Assembly: GCA_029582155.1 (NCBI GenBank)
Contig: CM055903.1
Coordinates: forward strand, 42,733,769-42,797,768
Reading direction: 5' to 3'
DNA length: 64,000 bases
Source: Panopea generosa
Lineage: Eukaryota; Mollusca; Bivalvia; Adapedonta; Hiatellidae
The translations under genes and the position numbers were made by a program. The notes below the pieces were generated by a model that did no database searches, was not told the origin of the DNA, and worked only from the letters and a program-made list of their open reading frames with translations. This document shows, piece after piece, positions 25,706 through 37,660 of this stretch (position 1 is the first letter of the stretch; the number at the start of each line of letters is the position of its first letter).

Positions 25706-25985
25706 CCGATTAGCTCAGTCAGTTACGTGTCTAATTATCAATCCAGGCGTCTCGAGTTCGAATCCACACCCGGCGACAGTCTCTGTGATGACTGACATAC
25801 AACATTGTGTCTCAATATCATTTGTTTCTCACTGCTGATTCGAGTGGAAAAAATATCAGTTACTTGCGGTTGTTGGGTGTGCTCGAGTACTGGTTAACTT
25901 TTGCATGAAACAGTGGTTAGGTTAACTGAACATCTGTACAGTAAACCCTCGATGGCAAAAAAATGATTCTTAATATTCAGTCAAC
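25706..25985 (+). repeat. tRNA-derived SINE, family shared with 55,075-55,335
   Basis: The head gcccgattagctcagtcagt with B box GAGTTCGAATCC resembles a tRNA gene closely, but it continues into a body with tctcactgctgattcgagtg and ends gtaaaccctcgatggcaaaa. The reverse complement of 55,075-55,335 has the same head, body and end (cactgctgattcaagtggg; agccctcgatggcata). A SINE, not a functional tRNA. Confidence 0.85.
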
Positions 25986-27059
25986 CATTAATTGTTCATA
26001 AACTCATTTTATTAATTTTATAATTAATAGGCAAATTAGTTTATTGATATATGGCTTTTTCACAGTCAATTAGGTTATTATTCTTGAATAGACATTTGAA
26101 CTACCTCTACTTCGTAATGAAAAAAGATAAAGTAAAACCTTTGTTCCTTTATTTATTCATTAATGCATGAAAAGTTTCTTTTAATGTCAAAATAGTGTTC
26201 TGGTATACAATTAATGAAAAATATTCATAAAATCATATAACATAATTTTTTTGCTTGTAAGTTTGCATTGATATTGAAACCCTAATTAACTGAAAATGTT
26301 CAAATTAGTAATAAGGCATAATACTATGTGATATAACATCCTGTCATAAACCCTGGGGTCATTAAACCTGGGGTGATTACGCTTATTAGGGTACAATATG
26401 CACACTGTGGCAGGGTATTTCTCATTACCACATGGTGTGAATTATGAAAACTCAGCAGAGTGCCAGTAGCTGGACAGTAACATACACTTTGTGGAATATG
26501 CCTGTAGACATTATATTCCATATGACACTCCCTATAAGGAGACACATTCATATATGTTCAGAGAACTGGTAGAAAAGATAATCATCATATATCAAATTGG
26601 GTAGTAACACCATTTGAATAACCAAAAGACAGTGCCAGTTATGTAATACAACACAAAAAAAACCAACTCATTCATGCTTCATCTAAATTTACTAAAAAGG
26701 GTATGAAATCAAAATTTTATCAGCCATTTCGCAGTACGCAACAATGGCCGCACCAGCTAAACACGATAAGAAAAGAGATATAATATTATTTCTTATTCTC
26801 TCTTAGACAGGTAAATATATGTAACAAAACATTTTCCCTTAAATTCCATTCCTGGTCTAATTAGTGTTTTATTTTGTGTTTTTTTTTTTTGATAATGTAT
26901 TGTCTGAGTAGCAAACAGTATATACCCTGATAGTACAGCATGAATGTGCAGGCTCTCCTGGATCTACATCAATACTGACGGCAATAATTACTTTTTTATC
27001 AAGCTAAGGCTAATTTTACTATTTTGAAAAATTCAATCATCAATGTCAGGCTACATGAT

Positions 27060-27135
27060 AAGATGTCAGAGTCGTGATTGATGGGTTTCGGGTTTGATCT
27101 CTGGTTCATGATCGGTATGACTGTTTAACAGTTAT
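27060..27135 (+). repeat. Degenerate tRNA-like SINE head
   Basis: Sequence ending gggtttcgggtttgatctct resembles a box B with only a weak box A. Low support; noted because it directly follows the end of the P2X7-like ORF remnant. Confidence 0.35.
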
Positions 27136-27155
27136 CATCTTTTTGGGTGAAAACT

Positions 27156-27428
27156 TCATAAGACATTGCTGTGACATATCTGTATTATTTCTGTGAGATA
27201 TTCTAAATCTTCTAAATTTCCAATAGTGTGGTCATTGCATCTGCAGCACGTTTTTTCGTCAGATGAAAGCATCATTACACAGTTTTCGCAGCTGCAAAAA
27301 TCTTTCACATGTGTGAACAACTGTGCCGTCTCACTATTTCTCTCGTCTTCTTATTAATTTAACTCTGCTTCTGAAATTTCTGGTTCAAAGTTGTAGGTCA
27401 CAAGTCCTTCTCCGTTACTAAAATCCAT
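27156..27428 (-). pseudogene. P2X7-like zinc-motif protein fragment within the TTAA element
   Basis: Minus strand from ATG at 27,428: 91 codons to TGA, open except for two adjacent stops at codons 25-26. The start has the TYNFEPE motif. Downstream in the same frame are CSCENCVMM and TCCRC, spaced like the WCxCxxCxxM...ExxCC zinc-binding module shared by the P2X7 cytoplasmic domain and many uncharacterised invertebrate proteins. Those proteins often start with a YxFEP motif. Retention of frame across the stop pair suggests either two recent nonsense changes or a spliced intron too short to recognise. The identification is from remembered family patterns and is moderate. Confidence 0.5.
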
Positions 27429-27718
27429 TTTATTATTCTTGCGAGTACTTTTGCCGATGACTATAATTGCACGTTTCTATATCTGCTGTAGCTTTTAAAT
27501 CAATTATGTTTTAAACCGGAAGTGCAGTTATGACGTCACGCAGGTATCCAATATGGCGACTTCCACCACAAAGTCGATGTGCGAAAATGACCGTTACAAA
27601 ACGAGCTGATATATCTTTATGGACTCGAATTTCTGCATAATAATACTATTAATAGAAAGCTGAACTCATAGCTATTCATACTATCCTGTTTTATACACAG
27701 GGTTGCGTTCCCGTTTAA

Positions 27719-28215
27719 CTGTTGTAAAACACTAACGGTTATAGGTAGAGTTCAATTTAGATTAATATCAATTAAACATAATTTTTCCTAATTGGTTGTT
27801 GTTAGTTCAACTGTTGAAAAAACACATAAGGTAATGAGTAGAGTTCAATATAGATTGATATCAATTAAACATACTTTTACTTAATTGGTTATTGTTAGTT
27901 AAACTGTTGTAAAAACACTTAAGGCTATGAGAAGAGTTCAATAGAGGTTAACATCAACTAAATATCTTTTATTTTTATTGGTTATTGTTAGTTCAACTAT
28001 TGTAAAACACTTAAGGGCATGAGTAGAGTTCAGTAGAGATTAACATCAATTAAACACCCTTTTACTTAATTGGTTATTGTTAGTTTAACTGTTGTAAAAA
28101 ACACTTTATGATATGAATAGAACTCAGTAGAGATTAAAATCTTTTTATTTAATTGGTTATTGTTAGTTTAACTGTTGTAAAAACACTTAAGGTTATGAGT
28201 AAAGTTCTATAGATA
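27719..28215. repeat. About 90-bp intronic tandem repeat, right part
   Basis: Five to six units of the repeat seen at 24,565-24,764 (ttggttattgttagttcaac; aaacacttaaggttatgagt). Its first bases restore the interrupted unit. Confidence 0.9.
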
Positions 28216-28393
28216 TAAATGCGATTGATATAAAGTTAATCCGTTTAAATGTAGTGCAGAAAATTGGCAAACTTGAACTAGCTAAATTATATAAAGGAAA
28301 AATAATTGTGAAACATATGGTTTCCATATCAAATATTTTATATCATTCTCGTATGAAAACTGTATTGTTCTTATATGAACTGATTGTTATAAA

Positions 28394-28480
28394 TGTCCTC
28401 CGATGCCGAGTGGTCTGAGGCATCGTCTCAAGATCACTTACCACTCACCGCTAAGGTGGTTGTTTCGAGTTCCGCTCGCT
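28394..28480 (+). repeat. tRNA-Leu/Ser-like SINE head or tRNA pseudogene
   Basis: ATGCCGAGTGGTCTGAGG matches the A-box region of tRNA-Leu closely, with a TCTCAAGAT anticodon-like region. A variable-arm-like hairpin and a degenerate B box TTTCGAGTTCC follow. The B box is off consensus and the acceptor stems do not pair. The overlapping 88-codon ORF (28,393-28,659) is therefore not regarded as a gene. Confidence 0.5.
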
Positions 28481-28795
28481 CTAAAATTTTATGCGAGAAA
28501 GTTTGCCAAATAATTTCGGAAGGATGGTGGTTCTACGTAAGTATTGTGTGTTTTATTGTTTGGATATCATTCCATATTAGAATCATTTTTGTAGTTATTG
28601 CCTATGTGCAGCAAAAAATGACGAATGAGAAAAAATCAAATAAAAATTATAGAGTTTAACTTTTTTTCTTTTATTTAGATAAATCTCTTATTGGTAATTT
28701 GTTACACTTAAAACAAGTATCACGTACGTATTTTAAAGTTCATAACCGACACCGTTATACTCAACACTAATATGATTGTATGTACCAATGTTTAG

Positions 28796-28918
28796 TTGAA
28801 CTACCTTGGCGTTGGTAAGAATTTGGAACTATATGAAACACAGCATGTGCCTCCGGGGTTTTCTGTTCGAGCTATTGCTCAGAAGAACGACAACTACTTT
28901 GTTATGACAAGTAAAAAG
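28796..28918 (+). CDS. Plexin exon 3: end of the Sema domain
   Basis: Acceptor aatgtttag, donor aag|gtaaat; 41 codons, phase 0 both ends. Contains YLGVGKNLELYETQHVPPGF and NYFVMTSKK. These match the last Sema blade of plexins, where a text such as yxVTsxxVxKv leads straight into the first PSI cysteine cluster. Joins exon 4 without a gap in the expected Sema-to-PSI transition. Confidence 0.85.
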
Positions 28919-29959
28919 GTAAATATTCTAAAACTAATAATGCCATCAAAAATTGTTGAGCCAAGCAAAATTTCTTAATTGTATTTTTGGTTTCATTGAT
29001 TTTTTGAGAATGAACGTTATGTTTTATACAATGTAGTGTTGACATGTCTATTACTAATTACAAAGGGCAGGGTACGTTGTTGGTCGCATTTGGCCCATTC
29101 CAAAAATAAAATGATATAAAAAAGCTATATTGATAAAATGTAACATCTTACAAACACAAAAAGTGTTTATTATTAAGACATGTTCATTACTTATTATTTT
29201 ATCATCCTCAAAAGTTACAGTTACCCCAGGATGTAAAGACGCCATTTCTGACGTCGCCTAATGTAAAATGACATTGCATTATACATATTTCATTGATATT
29301 TAACTTTGGAATAAGTATAATTCTAGTAAGGAAATAATCAACAACACAATCGTTATAAAAGATATTTAAAATCATATTTAAAAAAAAGTGTTAAACATTT
29401 TGTGTTTGCATTTTAAATCAAATCAAATAAATTGCATTTAACGTCGGCATGACAGTAAACATAAATATAAAAAAATATATATTTGTTTAAATTTGCGCCA
29501 TTCGTGTACATATCTATTCAATATATTCAAAATATATTGTGGGAGTATTGTATTATTATACGTAATACTGGCTGTCATTCATTTTACATTGACACGTTAT
29601 TCAATACCAAGTACTTGTTAAGCATTCTTCTCTAAGGTGTTTTCAATAACAGCATTGCATAAACACAAATATATCGTCCCATTGGTGCAAGAAGGTACCA
29701 AATGCCTTCTTATTTTATATACACTTGGTACCGTATTACCGAGGTGGTAATACAATTGATCATCATAAGGATTAGCGTAAGAGAATTCCATTTTTAATCT
29801 TAACCCCACCACCGCCGCCAGAGTGCAGCATTTGATTGACGTTTTAAATATCAAATTTCCCTGGGGTGTTGGGGCATCCGCTAGAGGGCCTTCCCATCCC
29901 ACAAACTCCTTAATACCGATACAAAAAGTACAAAAAAAAGCTCAGAATATAATTATGGA

Positions 29960-30008
<49 letters not shown>

Positions 30009-30186
30009 GGGTATAGTATGTATGTCATTAATTTAATACATGAACTAAACTATTTACTTAAATCATGCAGACAACGATCTCCAACTGTAGTAATTTTAAA
30101 CGTGTGTCAAATTTTGAACATATACAGAAGGAATTAAGAAATTAACTGTGTATTTTGATCGCATGAATTTTTGCGTGCGTGCGAGC

Positions 30187-30254
<68 letters not shown>

Positions 30255-30545
30255 TTATACAGCTTGGCCCATTTGCCCCTTTATGTTACTGAACACACCC
30301 ATGAAGTTTCATTGATAATGTCCGTCATATTGACCAGAATACAACGACGACTCCACGCCGAGACGAGTAAAATAGCTTAATTCACAAATATTAAAGAAGG
30401 TTTAAAATCAACTATGCCTGATAAATAAAATAATGTGCAAATGTAAATGAAATGAAAGAGATGATGTTTGTTTAAGAACAATCAATAATTTTATGTTAGA
30501 TTTTAAAAGTAAATTTATGACTAACATCTTTTGTATCGTATTTAG
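28919..30545 (+). other. Plexin intron 3, with two (GA)n microsatellites
   Basis: Pure GA runs occur at about 29,963-29,998 (followed by a run of G) and 30,187-30,249. Short ORFs rich in Arg-Glu are their translations. Otherwise AT-rich with nothing else supported. Confidence 0.8.
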
Positions 30546-30646
30546 TTATTGAAGTATTCAAATACAAACTGTTCAGAATATACAACATGTGCGGGAACTA
30601 TCGTTGGTAGAAACCCATTGTGTGGGTGGTGTGTTTATAAACAAAG
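30546..30646 (+). CDS. Plexin exon 4: first PSI domain, N-terminal half
   Basis: Acceptor cgtatttag, donor aag|gtaaag; ends in phase 2. Contains NCSEYTTC and NPLCGWC, the two hallmark cysteine clusters of a plexin PSI domain. It is too short to stand out as an ORF but splices in frame to both neighbours. Confidence 0.88.
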
Positions 30647-30949
30647 GTAAAGGTAGTTTTTATAATATTTGTCAGCCTTATTATTATCTCAGAATATGTG
30701 TTAACCCAGGTAACCACCAATAATTGTTCGCCAATATACATTTGTTCGTGATGAACACAACTGTATCACAAATATTCATTAGTAAGCTGTTGGTGGGAAT
30801 ACAAATATATAACGAATATTCGTTTGAAAGTCATGGTGGTGAACAACAAATGGCCACTATATAGTACTTAGTAAACACCATATTATCACCAGCAGAGTTT
30901 AGTTAACTATGGTGTTTATCAACAAAACACCACCAATAGGGCTTAGTAG

Positions 30950-31140
30950 TTTGCGGCTTGCGTGGTCCAATTATAGAGCACTGAGCCCATGATTGCAGGG
31001 TCGTGGGTTCGATAATCCCCATGGTCATGTGTAGTGTCCTTGAGCATGACACTTTCCCGCATTAGCTTAAAACTGGTTCTACTCAGGAATACTTCGAGCA
31101 TAATTTGTATAAAGTTCGCAATCAAAGTAAAATAAATATG
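30950..31140 (+). repeat. tRNA-derived SINE, family shared with 42,625-42,840 and 48,500-48,690
   Basis: tRNA-like head gcgtggtccaattatagagc, B box GGGTTCGATAATCC, then gtgtccttgagcatgacact and aactggttctactcaggaat, ending in acttcgagcataatttgtat and an A-rich tail. Confidence 0.85.
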
Positions 31141-31738
31141 GTTAAGAAAACGCTACATTATAACCAATAGTTGTAAACAAGCTCTGGTTTTGAACAGCAT
31201 ATTTTCTTCATTAATGCTTAGTAAACCGTGGTGGAGATCATCACATGTACACCAATACTGCTTAGTAAGATGTCATCACAAATACTCCAGTGTAAGCCGT
31301 GGTGATGTAAATATAGTTATCACTATTATTTCTTTATACGCCGTGGTGAAGAACACCTAATTATCACAAATAATCTTTATACGCCGTGGTGAATACCAAT
31401 GTATCATCTTTACTTCTTTATATGCCGAGAAGTTGAAAACACGCAACCCTTCCCTCATACCCTCACATTTCTTGAAAATAAATCATAAATGCTTGCAATT
31501 ATGTGTAACATTATTGTTTACAAATTTGGTTACATAAATCTTACTAACGGTTCCAAAGCGTTTACACAGGTCGTTAGTTTTTCTGCATGCATGTATTGTA
31601 TTTAATATGATTTTTCTGTATGTTGATTATGTTGTGCTTTCTTTTGTGCTGTTTTAATTGCTGTGTCATTTGAACATCTATTGGTAGTTACAAATTTCAA
31701 TTCTTTCAATTAAATACTTCCTTAATTGAAACATATAG

Positions 31739-31856
31739 GAGTAGCAGAAGAACAGATTGCTCCTCAGAACTAAACCATTGGCTATCATCGCAAGGCGATT
31801 GTGTTACCATTTCATTGGATACCAATGGACTGCCGATCAATACCGAAACAAAACAA
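31739..31856 (+). CDS. Plexin exon 5: end of PSI1 and start of first TIG-like spacer
   Basis: Acceptor acatatag, donor aaacaa|gtacat. The first base completes an Arg codon begun in exon 4; the exon ends in phase 0. It contributes RTDCSSELNHW and then SQGDCVTISLD, the last PSI cysteines followed by the first strand of the Ig-like/TIG region found between PSI1 and PSI2 in plexins. Confidence 0.83.
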
Positions 31857-33061
31857 GTACATATAAATAATTGAACATCATGTAGCGCTAGAACATAGAA
31901 CATTTGCTTTTTGTATGTTATTTTCGTTTAAAACAATGATTAACATATAGCATAATAAAAGTTGCCTATTAAAAAAAAGAAACTCCAGTTACTGTTTAAT
32001 AATTTACTACACAGATTGTTAAACGAATTGTTAAACAACAATAACAAATAGGTAATTGTTTTCATAATGAATTCTCTTTATTACTAAATTGTCAAGAAAT
32101 CTTAGTGTATTATTAAATGCATTAAATGGCAGTAGTCTGAGACATTAGCTCGTGGTTTTGTCGAAAAGTGTTTTACACTCTCTTTAAGAATATCAGTAAT
32201 TTGTATACGCACGGAACCAATGTATCGAATAATGATATTGTATAAAAGCAATAAAAAATGTTCACGCGAACTTCTTAGAAAGTTCTAATATTAAACAGGT
32301 TAATTCTAAAATATATAAGAAAAATGCAAGCGCGAATGAAGCTATAGTGTATATAAAAAAATTATGTAATATCTTCTCTGATACGAATATTTTTGAATTA
32401 GTGACTTTAATTTCTCTTTAATTAAGACATTCGATGAAGTAGTGTACACAGTTATCAAGTAAACGAACTTACTGGCGAAACGTGAAACTGTCCAGTTCAC
32501 ATGTCTGTTCTTTAAATAGCGGTTAAGGAGTTTGAAAAGTCTTGAATAGATAACATTTACATGCTCATGTGAGACATCATCATAGGTATGCGAAGTGTCA
32601 CTACCTTCCAGATGTGAAATGCGATATGTGTTCAGTTCGCTTAAACGTTTTATTTATTTGTCGACACCTCCAAAAAATGTTTGCTTGTGTTTAATCACTT
32701 AATGATCAATTGAGTTTACTTCAGCCCGTTGTAATCCGTTTTCCGTTTACTTTATTTGGTCACTGTATGCGGTTATAAACAGATTAGATATATTTAAAGG
32801 TGCTGAACGCATCCCAGTTAAGCATCATATTATATAAGCTGTGACTGAGACCATTTCTATTTTGTAGTGAATTCTTTAGTAGTGTATTTTGTTTGCATTG
32901 TAATTATGTCTGGTATGATAGATTCATGCCCGACTGTTTACAACTTATCGGAATATATCGATTCAATATTTATAGATACCAACGTATTAATAAAACACAT
33001 ACATCGTTTTATAATGAGATGATTTCTATTCACAATGACTTTGCGTTTGTTATTTTTACAG
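31857..33061 (+). other. Plexin intron 5, no supported feature
   Basis: AT-rich, with no array, TIR pair or tRNA-like box. Confidence 0.55.
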
Positions 33062-33206
33062 ATACGACTGACTGTTAACAACTTTCCTTCTAAGCAAGAT
33101 GAGGACGAATACAAATGCATATACAAGAATGGAGCCAAAGTTATTGGTATAACAATTGCATCAAGAATTGACAACTATATAATCTGTAGCTCACCAACTG
33201 TGGATT
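33062..33206 (+). CDS. Plexin exon 6: first TIG-like spacer, middle
   Basis: Acceptor atttttacag, donor gatt|gtaagt; phase 0 start, phase 1 end. Encodes LTVNNFPSKQDEDEYKCIY and IDNYIICSSPTVD. The pattern YxCxY followed about 25 residues later by xIxCxxP is that of the plexin Ig-like/TIG domain between PSI1 and PSI2. Confidence 0.85.
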
Positions 33207-33889
33207 GTAAGTAGAAATTGATCCTTAACGGCAATTATAAAAGATAGTATGCTTCTTATTTGTTTTAACAGATTGTTTATTAAATGAACAAGAGCTGTCG
33301 AAAAAGAGAATCGACACGACGTTATGAACTCTGTTCTAAATGGCTCTTTATCCAATACACTGTGACCGCAAATATTCTGATCTTTTACAAGTTATCACTG
33401 GAAATTTAGGCATAAGCTAGCTGACCATGATATATACATTTGTAAAATATTATTGATAATAAACAAAAGTTACTGATATTTAAGTCATAATATTCGTTTG
33501 CCCCAAAAAGAGAGAAAATTATCAAAGTTTCTAATTATTCTATTTTCCTAATGCCTAATGAAAATAAAAGCTTGTTACCTCGTTTGTCTCCCTGAGTTTC
33601 ATTGGTCATATTGAATACATATTGAAGTCTCATTGACGTAGACATGTAAGTCTATCTAGAAAAGTATGAGTTAGCTATAAAACTGCAACAAAAACATAAA
33701 ACAAGAATAAGTCGGAAGACACCAGGCACGACTTTTGACAGATTGTCGCAAAACAACAGCTATCGGAAGCCTAAAACTTGACGATAATATGGATAAAAAT
33801 ATATCCCAGTTCTTAAATATGAGTAGTGATATAATTCTTAGAAGATGTATGTAATGATTATGGCGATTATTCTTATGATATTTTATTTA

Positions 33890-34132
33890 ACTGTGATAAT
33901 GAACACATCAGTTCATTTCCAATTAAATCCCTGTAGCATTTTGGGAGATAAGAGCTTTCTAATGTCTTTAATCAAAATTATAAATATGAAAGGAACACTA
34001 ATTTTTCCTGAAACTGTTAATGGTTGTGGAAAATTTGCGATATTTCATTGCTGTATGGCTAGTAGTTACTGAAATGTTTTCTTACTTAAAACTATGTATA
34101 AACTTTACCTAGATTTTCTATGCATAAAGGGA
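33890..34132. repeat. Diverged flanking copies of the 126-bp repeat
   Basis: Phrases such as tttcattgctgtatggctag and agtagttactga resemble the unit of the array that follows, with many differences. Similar degraded phrases recur at about 36,090, 37,980, 38,100 and 38,390. The young array therefore sits within an older, wider field of the same repeat. Confidence 0.55.
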
Positions 34133-36097
34133 ATGTTGTTCTCTCTTAAATCAAATTAAAGTTGTTTCGCATGTCTCCTTGAGTCTCTTTAACGACACAT
34201 GTGAAGTTTCATTGTTGTATGACAAGTGCAAAGTACAAAGGGGCTGTTGCTTTCCCGATAATCAAAATGAAGTTGTTTCACTTAACCCCTTGAGTCCCAT
34301 TATTAATAGTGAATACAAATGTTGAGTTTCATTGTTGTATGACTAGTACAAAGTACGAGTACAAAGGGGCTGTTACTTTCCCGATAATCAAAATGGAGTT
34401 GTTTCACTTAACACCTTGCGTCCCATTATTAATAGTGAAAACACATGTTGAGTTTCATTGTTGTATGACTAGTACAAAGTACTAGTACAAAGGAGCTGTT
34501 GCTTTCCCGATGATTAAAATGGAGTTGTTTCACTTAACACCTTGCGTCCTATTATTAATAGTGAATACACATGTTGAGTTTCATTGTTGTATGACTAGTA
34601 CAAAGTACTAGTACAAAGGAGCTGTTGCTTTCCCGATGATTAAAATGGAGTTGTTTCACTTAACACCTTGCGTCCTATTATTAATAGTGAATACACATGT
34701 TGAGTTTCATTGTTGTATGACTAGTACAAAGTACGAGTACAAAGGAGCTGTTGCTTTCCCGATGATTAAAATGGAGTTGTTTCACTTAACACCTTGCGTC
34801 CTATTATTAATAGTGAATACACATGTTGAGTTTCATTGTTGTATGACTAGTACAAAGTACGAGTACAAAGGAGCTGTTGCTTTCCCGATGATTAAAATGG
34901 AGTTGTTTCACTTAACACCTTGCGTCCTATTATTAATAGTGAATACACATGTTGAGTTTCATTGTTGTATGACTAGTACAAAGTACGAGTACAAAGGAGC
35001 TGTTGCTTTCCCGATGATTAAAATGGAGTTGTTTCACTTAACACCTTGCGTCCTATTATTAATAGTGAATACACATGTTGAGTTTCATTGTTGTATGACT
35101 AGTACAAAGTACTAGTACAAAGGAGCTGTTGCTTTCCCGATGATTAAAATGGAGTTGTTTCACTTAACCCCTTGCGTCCTATTATTAATAGTGAATACAC
35201 ATGTTGAGTTTCATTGTTGTATGACTAGTACAAAGTACGAGTACAAAGGAGCTGTTGCTTTCCCGATGATTAAAATGGAGTTGTTTCACTTAACACCTTG
35301 CGTCCTATTATTAATAGTGAATACACATGTTGAGTTTCATTGTTGTATGACTAGTACAAAGTACGAGTACAAAGGAGCTGTTGCTTTCCCGATGATTAAA
35401 ATGGAGTTGTTTCACTTAACACCTTGCGTCCTATTATTAATAGTGAATACACATGTTGAGTTTCATTGTTGTATGACTAGTACAAAGTACGAGTACAAAG
35501 GAGCTGTTGCTTTCCCGATGATTAAAATGGAGTTGTTTCACTTAACACCTTGCGTCCTATTATTAATAGTGAATACACATGTTGAGTTTCATTGTTGTAT
35601 GACTAGTACAAAGTACGAGTACAAAGGAGCTGTTGCTTTCCCGATGATTAAAATGGAGTTGTTTCACTTAACACCTTGCGTCCTATTATTAATAGTGAAT
35701 ACACATGTTGAGTTTCATTGTTGTATGACTAGTACAAAGTACTAGTACAAAGGAGCTGTTGCTTTCCCGATGATTAAAATGGAGTTGTTTCACTTAACAC
35801 CTTGCGTCCTATTATTAATAGTGAATACACATGTTGAGTTTCATTGTTGTATGACTAGTACAAAGTACGAGTACAAAGGAGCTGTTGCTTTCCCGATGAT
35901 TAAAATGGAGTTGTTTCACTTAACCCCTTGCGTCCCATTATTAATAGTGAATACACATGTTGAGTTTCATTGTTGTATGACTAGTACAAAGTACTAGTAC
36001 AAAGGAGCTGTTGCTTTCCCGATGATTAAAATGGAGTTGTTTCACTTAACACCTTGCGTCCTATTATTAATAACAAATACACATGTTGAGTTTCGTT
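34133..36097. repeat. Homogeneous 126-bp satellite, 15 units plus partial ends
   Basis: Units start at 34,258 and every 126 bp to 36,022 with exact register, and differ by only a few bases from about 34,510 onward. One more diverged unit precedes them. The unit is 42 codons long, so one frame stays open: MIKMELFHLTPCVLLLIVN and so on. It closes only where tacGAGtac becomes tacTAGtac, near 34,607, 35,113, 35,743 and 35,995. It lies wholly inside a plexin intron and is not regarded as coding. Confidence 0.95.
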
Positions 36098-36386
36098 AGT
36101 GTAGCTAGTAGCTAAACTGAGAAAACTGAAAAACCTTTTAGACAATTTTAAAGTAAACATGGACCATTATTCTGCTTAAAATCAAAACGAATTTATTTTA
36201 GTTTTCCTTTTTAATACCTTTAATAGTAGTAAAGACATAATAATTATGTGAAGTTTCCTCTGATGCAAAGCTAATAATTACTACTCTTACGGTACATTGT
36301 GCCCAAGTTATATTAAAATTGAAACAGCTGTCAGTTTCATTTTGATTGTTACACGCTTACAATATAATTGGAATAATCCTTTACAG

Positions 36387-36477
36387 CACACACAGAAGCC
36401 ACTTTGGAATTATGGGTAAATGACGTCTTTCTGGCGTCATCTTCATTTCTGTTCTATGCATGTGGACATTACAACAA
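36387..36477 (+). CDS. Plexin exon 7: end of first TIG-like spacer
   Basis: Acceptor ctttacag, donor acaa|gtaagt; phase 1 start, phase 2 end. Encodes ATLELWVNDVFLASSSFLFY then ACGHY. This is the last strands of the spacer (xLxVxWNxxxxxxSxxFxxY in plexins) leading into PSI2. Confidence 0.85.
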
Positions 36478-37394
36478 GTAAGTATGACAGAACTGATTAT
36501 AAAGGTAAATGAAAATCTAACAATTTTATAAAACCCTCTAAACATACCTAGCTATGGGTAATAATTGTGATAATGTAACATGTTTCGTTAAAAAAGCTTC
36601 AAAACTGCTTGTTTCTGTAAATAAATGTAGCAATTTCTAATCATTTGAGTCGGAGTCTAAATCTCAGACTCAAATATCGATGAATTTAGATAAAAAAACA
36701 ATAGCAGAAAGCCTGTATCAATCTTCCAGTGTAGTATAACAAGTGGTTACTGAAATAAGACATTCTAACCCAATTTTATAAGTATTAAAAGGTATATAAT
36801 GCTAACAAAAACACATAAGATAATGTCACTTGTTTTTATGAGTATTTTCTTATTTAATACTGAACACACGTTTAACATGAGTTGGAGGTTCGGATAGAAT
36901 CTTTAGGTGTTTTTTTTGCTTATTAAACACATCGAATATTTATTTTAAATTATAGCTTCATTTATATTATTATTTTCACAACAATGGCTTTCTAGAGGTT
37001 AAATAAGATATATGACGTCATATGATTTTTAATACGTCACGTCATAAATTGTTCAAACGTCGCAACAGGATATGTTGAGCGCGCGTAAGATTAAAATTAG
37101 TAACCCGGTAAAAATACTAGGAAATCCATATCCGTTATGCAAAAACTATTCTACTTGTCCCCTTTATGACAGTGGAGGTGTCTCATTAATGTATGATTAG
37201 TAGTTTCTGATATTATATACATATAAGCGTGTTATAATAAGTGAACTATATTTTCAAAGTACTAGATCTATATTGGCCTTACTGTTACCTTCAATCAACT
37301 TATAATCCCAGTCAAATTTAAATGAAAATGGCACATGGAATGTTTCACTAATATATGAATGGTGAAAATGAGATATGAGCTTTCTATATTTGAA

Positions 37395-37660
37395 CTATAA
37401 TTAGTGATATCATTTGTTCGAATTAGTAATATCACTCATTCGAAATGAACAAGTGATATTACTTGTTCGAAAACGTGATATCACTAATTGAATAGGTGAT
37501 ATCACGTATTTGAAATGAACAAGTTATATTGCTTATTCGAGTAGTTGATATCACTATTCCAATAAGTGATATCACCTATTCAGAACGAATAAATGATATC
37601 ACTTATTAGAATAGGACATATTATTCGTTTTGAATAGGTGATATCACTTATTCAATATAT
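37395..37660. repeat. Cluster of GTGATATCAC palindromes
   Basis: At least eight copies of the palindrome GTGATATCAC or one-base variants occur, separated by about 15-25 bp of AT-rich text with ttattcgaa or caataagt. A detached pair lies at about 37,930-37,972. Since both unit and spacers are near-palindromic, the whole block can fold back on itself in several registers. Confidence 0.85.

Larger units (their letters stand above)
24769..27714 (-). mobile_element. TTAA-flanked DNA element (2.95 kb) carrying a P2X7-like zinc-motif ORF remnant
   Basis: It sits between TTAA at 24,765-24,768 and TTAA at 27,715-27,718, splitting a tandem array whose units are continuous across the junction. The ends are imperfect inverted repeats: AGGGTACCGCAAGTC on the left and, read on the minus strand, ACGGGAACGCAACCC on the right. 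A subterminal inverted pair also occurs at similar depth: gtgacgccatagctgcactt near 24,961 and its inverse near 27,518-27,540. TTAA targets are typical of piggyBac and Kolobok superfamilies; which one is not decided. Two SINE-like insertions are nested inside (25,706-25,985 and about 27,060-27,135). No intact transposase is visible. Confidence 0.7.

Noticed and set aside
25706..25780. Functional tRNA gene
   Set aside because: A and B boxes are present, but the head continues into a body shared with another SINE copy at 55,075-55,335 and the stem pairing is imperfect.
28393..28659. 88-codon ORF with a hydrophobic segment
   Set aside because: Its first third is a tRNA-like SINE head, it lies in a plexin intron, and it does not splice in phase with its neighbours.
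30171..30380. Arg-Glu-rich ORF
   Set aside because: Translation of a (GA)n microsatellite.
34636..35997. Plus-strand ORFs of 75-201 codons with a 42-residue repeat
   Set aside because: Unit length of 126 bp keeps the frame. The ORFs end wherever GAG becomes TAG, no exon signals flank them, and the block sits within a plexin intron.
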